From positions 1 to 23,917 of the forward strand of contig MU657338.1 of the NCBI GenBank assembly GCA_026770575.1: a DNA stretch of 23,917 nt. The letters are read 5' to 3'. The notes under the pieces are model-generated. The model had not been told where the DNA came from and ran no database searches. It worked only from the letters and a program-made list of their open reading frames with translations. The translations under genes and the position numbers were made by a program. Each line of letters starts with the position of its first letter. The stretch's first letter is position 1. This DNA is from Pelagophyceae sp. CCMP2097 (Eukaryota > Sar > Pelagophyceae). Below are positions 18,093-23,917 of this stretch, in pieces.

Positions 18093-19317
18093 ATGCCGCC
18101 GACACGGGACGCCGTGACTGGGGTCTTGCGCGTGGACCAGCGTGCCTTGATGACCACGAATGCTCCCTTTGTCGCCTCGACGGCTCCGACCTTGGTCGCC
18201 GCGGCGGACCCGACGGCGCCGTCCGAGCGGGTGCGCCCGCTTGCGCACCGCCGGGCTCGGACTGGCGGCGCCCGTCGCACGCGGCCGGCGCCGAGCGTCG
18301 ACCACGTACTAGGGCGCGGCGCCGCGGGGCGCGAGCGACGGCGACTTGTGGGGCGACGACGACTCGTGGTGGCCGGTGCGTCTTGCCGGCCCGCCTGCGC
18401 CCCGCCGGCCCGCTTGAGCAGCTCCTGCGCCGCCGCCCGTCGACCGCGCGGCGCCAGGCCTTTTCGAATTCGATCTTCGGCGCGGTGGACGAGGCCTACC
18501 TGCAGCTCGCGGCAGGCTCGGGCGGCGCGACCAGCGGCTCGACGGTGCGCCGGGGCGGCGCCCGATTGCCCGCGCGCCTATCGCTTTGCAAACTGTCTGG
18601 TCAGGCGCGGTCCGACGCGAGCGAGGCGCTGCAGGGCGCCGCATTGCTGCTGGACCCCGCGGCCGCGAAGCAGCAAGAGCGCAGCGCGGCGCGCGCCGAC
18701 CGCGACGCGCTTCAGGCCAAGTACGGTGCGTCGTCGTTCCGACCCGCCGCCGTAAAAGACGCGCACAAGTCGATGCTCGATGCTCGCGCGCAACTTCAAT
18801 CGGACAATCTTCGTCGACCAGTCTAGCGTCGACGCGCCTGACAGGCCTCGCTCCTCGACCTGCGCAAAAGGCGATGGTCGACGTGAGGCTCATCGTGAGC
18901 CATTTCCTGCCCGCGTTGCGTCGGGTTCAGTCGTCGCGGCGACGTCGTGTCCTCACCGTTTGCTTCGACGCAGATCGACCCGGCCTGCTCGACAATCGAC
19001 GCGGTACGTTCTTCGTTCCACCCTCTCCTCTGCAGGAACACCAGCGACTCTCGACCGGAAATCGGACGCGCGAGAGCGCTTGCCCCAACTTCCCCCCCCG
19101 AGCGTGCGCGCGGGAGAATGCAGCCTCTGGGAGGCGTCGTGCTCCGACGACGCCGTTTCAGGCCCCGCGACGGAGCGGCGAAGGGGGCATCTGGTGCGAC
19201 CGTCTTGCCGTCGTCGATGCGCCGTCGACAACAACTCCTTTGAACGACAGGGACGAGCTACGGGATGCCGACCTGAGCGACCTTTGGGACTCGACGTACG
19301 GCGCGATGGGCGAATAA
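18093..19317 (+). CDS. Unknown protein with acidic DLW motifs, 7 exons, about 222 aa
   Basis: Proposed exons: 18093-18230, 18313-18375, 18422-18544, 18605-18725, 18845-18882, 18974-19003 (30 nt), 19162-19317. Donors are GTGCGC, GTGCGT, GTGCGC, GTGCGT, GTGAGG and GTACGT, and all phases are consistent. An acceptor at 18826 for exon 5 is also possible. I do not recognise the family. Exon 2 encodes SDGDLWGDDDSWWP; exon 3 NSIFGAVDEAYLQLAAGSGG; exon 4 a charged helix ending in AKQQERSAARADRDALQAKY; the last exon ends DADLSDLWDSTYGAMGE. Acidic tryptophan (DLW-type) motifs near both ends resemble short linear motifs that bind clathrin or kinesin light chain in other eukaryotes, so a trafficking adaptor is conceivable but unproven. 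Exon 1 and exons 5-6 are the weakest parts. Confidence 0.5.
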
Positions 19318-19424
19318 CGACACGTCGGCGGTCGACCGCTGCAATCGCCCCGGGGAGAGGCCCCAGGGCACGCCCCCCCGTCCGAAGATTCGGCGAAGAA
19401 TTCCAAAGCACAAAAACTTGTTCT

Positions 19425-19448
19425 TGTCGCTAAATTAAAAGAGCGACA
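19425..19448. other. Hairpin-forming inverted repeat in an AT-rich spacer
   Basis: TGTCGCT (19425-19431) and AGCGACA (19442-19448) can pair across a ten-base AT-rich loop; outside them TTGTTC and CAAAGAAC extend the symmetry imperfectly. It is about 110 bp past the DLW gene stop and about 100 bp before the WD40 ATG, so it could be part of a 3' end or a 5' leader. Confidence 0.5.
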
Positions 19449-19545
19449 CAACAAAGAACGGCACAACTGAACGGTGGCTTGCGCTCAAACGCTGACGCCG
19501 CGCCCCGGGGCAAGGCGCACGGGGCCCCCGACCCGCTCGGGGGGC

Positions 19546-20640
19546 ATGCCGGTCACCACCAGGGCCTCGCGGCGCGCTCGGTCGCGCGCCACCGCTGCCG
19601 CGCTCGCACTGCGCGTGTTTGAGCAGGGCGACCTGCTCACGCCCATCATACGGCTGGCGGCCTCGCCGAACGGCTTCCTCGTCACGAAGCGCGTCGCTCG
19701 CGACGCGCGCGCCGTGGTGCTGGCCCTGCGCAAGCTCGTCTGGACGGACCGCATCTTGAAGGGCACCGCCATCTTCAAAGGGCATACCCACTTCGTCGAT
19801 AGCTGCGCGTTCTCGCCCGACGGCAAGCGCGTCGTGACGGCGAGCTTCGACAAGACGGCGCGGCTCTGGGACGCCGAGACGGGCGCGCTGCTGCTGACGC
19901 TCGAGGGGCACGCCCAGTGGGTCAGGGGCTGCGCGTTCTCGCCCGACGGCAAGCGCATCGTGACGGCGAGCAACGACATGACGGCGAAGATCTGGTACGC
20001 CGAGACGGGCGCGCTGCTGCTGACGCTCGAGGGGCACACCAAACTCGTCATGTGCTGCGCGTTCTCGCCCGATGGCACGCGCGTCGTGACGGCGAGCTTC
20101 GACGAGACGGCGAAGCTCTGGGACGCCGCGACGGGCGCGCTGCAGGCGACGCTCGAGGGGCACATCAGCTACGTCCGGAGCAGCGCGTTCTCGCCCGACG
20201 GCGACCGCATCGTGACGGCAAGCGACGACACGACGGCGAAGATCTGGGACGCCGAGACGGGCGCGCTGCAGACAACACTCGAGGAGCATACCGGCGTCGT
20301 CTCGAGCTGCGCGTTCTCGCCCGACGGCACGAGCGTCATGACAGCGAGCGACGACGAGACGGCGCGGCTCTGGGACGCCGCGACGGGCGCGCTGCAGGCG
20401 ACGCTCGAGGGGCACGCCGGCCGCGTCATGAGCTGCGCATTCTCGCCTAACGGCAAGCGCCTCGTGACGGCGAGTTGGGACAAGACGGCGCGGCTCTGGG
20501 ACGCCGAGACAGGCGCGCTGCAGACGACGCTCGAAGGGCACACCAGCGAAGTCACGAGCTGCGCGTTCTCGCCCGACGGCACGCGCGTCGTGACGGCGAG
20601 CGCCGACAGGACTGCGCGGCTCTGGAATGTTGTAACTTAA
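19546..20640 (+). CDS. Seven-blade WD40 repeat protein, intronless, 364 aa
   Basis: The ATG at 19546 (MPVTTRASRR) is the first in frame. About 78 N-terminal residues, basic then helical (FEQGDLLTPIIRLAASPNGF), precede seven WD40 repeats of exactly 42 residues. Each repeat has the form LEGHxxxVxxCAFSPDGxRV followed by VTASxDxTARLWDAETGAL; seven make a closed beta-propeller. The protein stops two residues after the last blade, at NVVT. Repeats are also alike at the DNA level (126-nt period from about 19780), which points to recent duplication or gene conversion. One blade has WYAETG instead of WDAETG, and one has LEEH instead of LEGH. Such propellers are protein-binding platforms; the partner is unknown. 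It is one of the few intronless genes here, which also fits repeat-driven growth. Confidence 0.9.
   Translation: MPVTTRASRRARSRATAAALALRVFEQGDLLTPIIRLAASPNGFLVTKRVARDARAVVLALRKLVWTDRILKGTAIFKGHTHFVDSCAFSPDGKRVVTASFDKTARLWDAETGALLLTLEGHAQWVRGCAFSPDGKRIVTASNDMTAKIWYAETGALLLTLEGHTKLVMCCAFSPDGTRVVTASFDETAKLWDAATGALQATLEGHISYVRSSAFSPDGDRIVTASDDTTAKIWDAETGALQTTLEEHTGVVSSCAFSPDGTSVMTASDDETARLWDAATGALQATLEGHAGRVMSCAFSPNGKRLVTASWDKTARLWDAETGALQTTLEGHTSEVTSCAFSPDGTRVVTASADRTARLWNVVT
19780..20633 (+). repeat. 126-bp tandem repeat, seven copies, within the WD40 gene
   Basis: Blocks containing TGCGCGTTCTCGCCCGACGG recur every 126 bases, seven times, in frame. Much of each unit is identical in nucleotide sequence, including synonymous positions, more than protein constraint alone would need. 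Confidence 0.85.
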
Positions 20641-21019
20641 TGGCGTGGACTCTGGACGCAGGCGATCGACGAGCTTCGTGCTTCCCCCAGAGCTGTTGCC
20701 AGTGCATGCAGCTGTTTCCACGGTTTCGTCTGAATTTTTTTGACGACGACCATTGCCTTGCAGAATCATCGCTAAAAAATCAACGCACTAGCTAGCTAGC
20801 TCGAGTACTCAATCGCGATCGACTCGCAGGGTGGCGGGCGGCCCAACGGCATTCGGCCGGTCGAGCCCGGCGTTGCAGGATCCTGCATGCAAGGCGCCGG
20901 CAGCCCTGAGCCGAGCTCTGAGTCCAGAGCCGAGCTCTGAGCTCTTCAAAGGGGCAGTCTCCTTGGGGCCGAGTGCGTAGGGAGGGCTCCTGGAGGCCGT
21001 TTGTGCTGGTGCCGGTAGG
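20641..21019. other. Intergenic region with short repeats
   Basis: Between the WD40 stop and the next ATG. It includes a CTAGCTAGCTAGCT run (about 20790-20803) and a direct repeat of AGCCGAGCTCTGAG (about 20910-20940), which is partly self-complementary through GAGCTC. About 20730-20790 is AT-richer. It must contain the promoter for the + strand gene at 21020. No gene is seen. Confidence 0.45.
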
Positions 21020-22256
21020 ATGGACGCGTTTGACGCCACCTTTACCTTTACGTACGACGAGCTGCGGCCCGAGATCTACGCCACCGCCGCGGAGAACCAC
21101 TGCCACGAGCTGCCGGTGAGGCCCGCATCGGCGCAGGCTCGCGCAGACGTCGCCCCACAGGCGTGGGCGGTGCCCGCGGCGCCGCCGAAGCCGGCGCGGC
21201 GCGCGGCGCGCGAAGTGGACGTGCCGCGGCGGCCGGTTCTCGTGTCTCGGCAGCGGCGGTCGAAGGAGCTCCTGGCGGCGGCGTTTTCGGGAGTGAAAGC
21301 GTTTGAGAACGAGCGCTGCTCTTTCGAGGCGGCGGCAGTGGCTGAACGCCGCGCGAACGAGGCCGAGGGGCGCATTTCCCTGGGCCGCCTCCGCGCGGCG
21401 CCGGCTGCTTTGATGGCGGCGCCGGCCGTCCCGGGCTTTGATTCGCGCGCGGGCGAGGCGCCCGTGCGCGTCGACGCGGCGAGGCTGCTGCGCTGCGCGG
21501 CGCCGGCGCTGCGCGGCGCCGTCACGGGCGGCCGCAGCCGCCGCGACATTGCCGCGGCCATGGCGGACATGCAGCGCCAGAAACTGCCGCCGCGGCGGTC
21601 CATGAACGACCTCCTGCGCGACGCGCCAGAGGCGAAAGCGGCGCGGCAGCGCGCGGCCAACACCGCCTCCGTCTCGCGCGCGCTCGGGCGCTCGCTCTCG
21701 GCCCCAGTGGCGGGCGCCGCGGAAGACGGCGCGACGGCAGCGAGCGGCGGTGGTTTGACTCCTTCGGAGAATTCTGACACGGAGTTGGGCGCTTACCACC
21801 ACTCCTTCAAGTACCTCAACAGCCCCCCACCGCCGCCCAAGTACGTCGACATCAATCATGCGCGCAAGTTCCGAGGCGTGCGCGTCGAGCCCGCGCGGCC
21901 GCGGCGATACTTCGACGCGCCCGAAGACGACGAAGTCCGCGGTGCGTCCCGCGCAACGCGCCACCGCGCGCGCCTCGGCGGTCCTTTCCGGCTCACGGTC
22001 CGCCGGCAGGCCGCCGGCACGGCCAGGCGACGACGCAGCTCGACCGGAAGAGCGAGCTGCGCGGCGCGGCGCCCCCTTGAAGAGTCGTCTGGCTCGCTGT
22101 CTACCGGTGTTCGACGCGTCGTCTTCTAGGTCGCTCTTCGCGTCGCGGCCGCGGTTGCTGCACCCGCCCGTAGTCATCTCCAAGGGACTGCTTCGGGACG
22201 TGACGTTTGAAGACCTCCAAAAGAGACATTTTGCCAAGCGCAACGCCCAAACCTGA
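21020..22256 (+). CDS. Unknown, largely disordered protein, 2 exons, 383 aa
   Basis: Exons 21020-21941 and 22027-22256, with a GTGCGT donor, CCAG acceptor and phase 1. I do not recognise a family. The start MDAFDATFTFTYDELRPEIY is acidic and aromatic. The middle is Ala/Arg-rich with short conserved-looking islands: RRSKELLAAAF, RRSMNDLLRDAPEAKAAR and SRALGRSLSAP. Near the end of exon 1, YHHSFKYLNSPPPPPKYVDI and ARKFRGVRVEPARPRRYFDAP look structured or motif-bearing. The tail VVISKGLLRDVTFEDLQKRH is amphipathic. No membrane segment or signal peptide is seen. Third positions are strongly GC, as in neighbouring genes, supporting real coding. Such island-in-disorder proteins are often cytoskeletal or cilia-associated in algae, but nothing here proves that. 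Confidence 0.65.
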
Positions 22257-22511
22257 GCGTGTACATAAGTGTGTGTGTGTCGACCGTCTTTGGCCACAGC
22301 GTCGGCAGCCGACGCGCCTTGCAAGGCACGGAACATGCGTTCGAAATGCGTCTTCAATTTGAAGCGCGACGTCTGCAATTGCCGCAATTGCACTTGTGCG
22401 GAGGACATCGGAAAACGCGCGGGGTTGAACATTTGATCCCGCTCGGTGCGGCGCGGACGCGGCGGACGAACCTGGGACGACCTTCGGGCAGTGATTGGAC
22501 GCGCCGGCGCG
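22257..22511. promoter_or_regulatory. Spacer with GT dinucleotide run, upstream of the FAR-17a-like gene
   Basis: The 255 bp between two + strand genes. A GTGTGTGTGTG tract lies near 22270-22280 and an AATTG palindrome cluster (GCAATTGCCGCAATTGC) near 22376-22392. It is presumed to hold the promoter of the next gene. No gene is seen. Confidence 0.4.
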
Positions 22512-23272
22512 ATGTCGCTCTTCGCCGTGGACTGCGTGGCCCTTGGCGTCCAGGCCATTGCGCTGTTCTCCAACAGGTAGGTGAGGACCGGCGGGCCTTT
22601 CCGAGGGGCGGCCTTTTGCGACGCACGAGCCCGCGGGCCTCGCCGCGACGGACCCTGCGCCGCGTGTCTCCTACGGCGCGGCGCAGGTTCCTGTGCCCGC
22701 CGCCGAGTCTCATGGAGCCCCTGGCGACGCGCATCACGGGCCGCCTGTCGTACCTCACCGTCCAGTCCAACTGGATCATGCTCGCCTACTACGCTTTTTG
22801 CCTCCTCCAGCCGGAGAGCGTTTGGGTCACGCGCCTCTGCACGCTGAACTTTGCGCTGGGGGCCAACCTCACGGTGGCGTACTACGCGCTCGTCTACTTT
22901 GGCGACGACGCCAAGCGCAAGCGCAAGATCTGGGCAAAACGCTTCCCCTTGCTCGGCATCGCGAGCCACTGCGAGCACGCCTTCTCGCTCCCCGCCGTCA
23001 TCGCGCACACGACGCTGCTGACGCCCGCGGCGGGCGTCGACGTCGACCGCGACACGCTAGTCTTCATCGCCGGCTACATTTTGTTCTACCTCGTGCAAAC
23101 GCACGTCAACTACGCCTACACGGGAGCCTGGGTCTACGCAGTATTCGACGACGTCGTGAAGGCCGGTGGGGCGCCGGCGAAAAACGCCTTTTGCGTCGTC
23201 CTCGCCGGCGTCGTCCTCGCCTTCGGCTACCTCGGCAAGGCCCTGCTGCGCTACGACGCGACCGGCGGCTAG
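22512..23272 (+). CDS. FAR-17a/AIG1-like multi-pass membrane protein, 2 exons, 216 aa
   Basis: Exons 22512-22576 and 22687-23272; donor GTAGGT, acceptor GCAG, phase 2 giving FSNRFLCPPPSL. Membrane helices: SLFAVDCVALGVQAIALF, SNWIMLAYYAFCLL, LCTLNFALGANLTVAYYALV, HAFSLPAVIAHTTLL, LVFIAGYILFYLVQ and FCVVLAGVVLAFGYLGKAL. The layout of about six helices in about 220 residues, with a Thr in the third helix region and conserved-looking His residues before HTTLL, resembles the FAR-17a/AIG1/ADTRP family. Animal members are membrane Thr hydrolases of fatty-acid esters of hydroxy fatty acids. The terminal VNYAYTGAWVYAVFDDV fits that family's WVHYxxGxWVYP segment. Assignment is by eye; catalytic Thr and His are not individually proven. 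Confidence 0.7.
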
Positions 23273-23306
23273 GAAGACCACGCCGGCAAGAAAGACCTTC
23301 GACACT

Positions 23307-23438
23307 TTAAAGAAACAACTTTTTGTTTTTTCGCCAAGGCAGCCTCGAGGCCGTCGGAGCTCCCACACCATCGCTCCCTTCCCTGCCTCGGGCGAAGCGC
23401 CCTTCGTAGACGTGGGCCGTCTGGAGGATCCTGCTGGC
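23307..23438 (-). CDS. Possible terminal exon of a - strand gene running in from the right
   Basis: After an acceptor ACTCAG, a frame opening ASRILQTAHVYEGRFARG runs to a TAA at 23307-23309 (44 codons, ending WRKNKKLFL). Further right, 23550-23665 on the same strand holds two competing coding-like frames, one with NALRCFKRAAAKGRC and one with ERLAAYLAEGPPE. A GC donor (GCGGAC) after GPPE would join phase 0 to this exon. The product is not recognised and the gene model is incomplete. Confidence 0.3.
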   Translation of the reverse strand, partial: ASRILQTAHVYEGRFARGREGSDGVGAPTASRLPWRKNKKLFL

Positions 23439-23771
23439 CTGAGTAAGGATACGGAGGCCAGGCTGCGCGGCCGCGCGGCACAACGCAGTGGCGCGCTCGG
23501 CAGCGGCGCGGCCCCGCGGTGCTTGCAGAGCAGCACCTCAACCCGAGTCCGCCTCTGGCGGACCCTCGGCGAGGTAAGCCGCGAGCCGCTCAGCCGCCGC
23601 CGCAGCGCCCCTTGGCCGCGGCGCGCTTGAAGCAGCGCAGCGCGTTAGCGCCTCGTACAAGGCCCCCCCGCCACGCCAGCTGGAGATAGAGTTTTTTGGA
23701 GCATTCAGTTTTGTGCGAGGTCAATAGGGGTCGCCGGGCTTCGGAGCTGGTGTATAAGAGGGATTCGGTGA

Positions 23772-23810
23772 GGTCGTGGGCGAGGGTAGGTCGGTCGTGG
23801 GCGAGGGTAG
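23772..23810. repeat. 21-bp tandem repeat, two copies
   Basis: GGTCGTGGGCGAGGGTAG is present at 23772-23789 and 23793-23810, an exact 18-base match with a three-base spacer. It is in non-coding-looking DNA close to the window end. Confidence 0.8.
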
Positions 23811-23869
23811 TCAGTTCGGAGGGGTCCCGTGGAGGGCGCGACGGGCGATGGAAGGTGTTTAGAATCTCC

Positions 23870-23907
23870 GTCCGGGACGGGCTGGTTGTAATTTTTGTCC
23901 GGGACGG
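23870..23907. repeat. Repeated palindromic motif at the window end
   Basis: GTCCGGGACGG occurs at 23870-23880 and 23897-23907, a 27-base period. The flanks extend the symmetry (CCGTCC and GGACGG arms). It may be the edge of a tandem array or of a small element whose other end lies outside the window. Confidence 0.6.
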
Positions 23908-23917
23908 ACCGTTTGAT

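Larger units (their letters stand above)
23273..23917. other. Right-end region: 3' flank, possible - strand exons and repeats
   Basis: A T-rich tract (about 23320-23332) follows the FAR-17a-like gene. The - strand then shows coding-like stretches (listed separately). From about 23690 the DNA becomes repetitive and less GC-rich. No + strand gene is seen. Confidence 0.4.

Noticed and set aside
18011..18305. - strand frames overlapping exon 1 of the DLW gene
   Set aside because: They are plausible-looking but isolated, with no partner exon on that strand; the + strand frame has matching splice phases. This remains the least certain strand choice in the window.
19435..20769. A 444-codon - strand repeat protein
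   Set aside because: Its 42-residue repeats are the mirror of the WD40 repeats on the + strand, which are unmistakable.
20790..20803. CTAGCTAGCTAGCT as a site of interest
   Set aside because: A simple tetranucleotide run; no evidence for function.
20792..23008. A 738-codon open frame on the - strand
   Set aside because: It spans two + strand genes, their introns and the spacer between them. The protein is low-complexity Arg/Ala without domains; it is a GC artefact.

Overview
The window is nuclear DNA of a eukaryotic microalga. Evidence: nearly every gene is broken by short (about 40-190 nt) GT-AG or GC-AG introns; the products are eukaryotic (heterotrimeric G-alpha, Mpv17/PMP22, Oxa1/COX18-type insertase, EF-hand, ankyrin, WD40 and Tudor-like proteins); coding DNA is very GC-rich with AT-rich islands between genes; and an ABC1 kinase starts with a signal peptide followed by an AGFAP motif, the bipartite plastid leader of algae with red secondary plastids. 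I infer a stramenopile, most likely a pelagophyte of the Aureococcus/Pelagomonas kind; a haptophyte is not excluded. No rRNA, tRNA, CRISPR or autonomous transposon was seen.

Layout, left to right. 1-479: unresolved, possibly the end of a + strand gene. 480-764 (-): small zinc-binding protein. 1124-2634 (-): five-exon G-alpha subunit, 351 aa. 2757-4063 (+): five-exon mitochondrial-type Oxa1/COX18 insertase, head to head with G-alpha (122 bp between the ATGs). 4294-6319 (+): organellar bacterial-type glutamyl-tRNA synthetase. 6724-8635 (+): protein with six EF-hands. 8946-11341 (+): plastid-targeted ABC1/UbiB-type kinase. 11484-12098 (-): two-pass membrane protein resembling Golgin-A7/ERF4. 12536-14676 (-): coiled-coil protein with two Tudor-like domains. 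14879-16518 (+): twelve-exon Mpv17/PMP22 protein. 16701-17697 (-): ankyrin-type protein. 18093-19317 (+): seven-exon unknown protein with acidic DLW motifs. 19546-20640 (+): intronless seven-blade WD40 protein. 21020-22256 (+): unknown disordered protein. 22512-23272 (+): FAR-17a/AIG1-like membrane protein. 23307-23665: signs of a - strand gene entering from the right, then short tandem repeats.

This is ordinary housekeeping and signalling gene content with no operon logic. Several products serve organelles (insertase, GluRS, ABC1K, Mpv17). The most unusual feature is how introns are built: GTGCG is the commonest donor start, and GC-AG introns recur where conserved protein motifs fix the junction. 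The exon models were built by hand from reading frame, intron phase and family motifs; no transcript was available.
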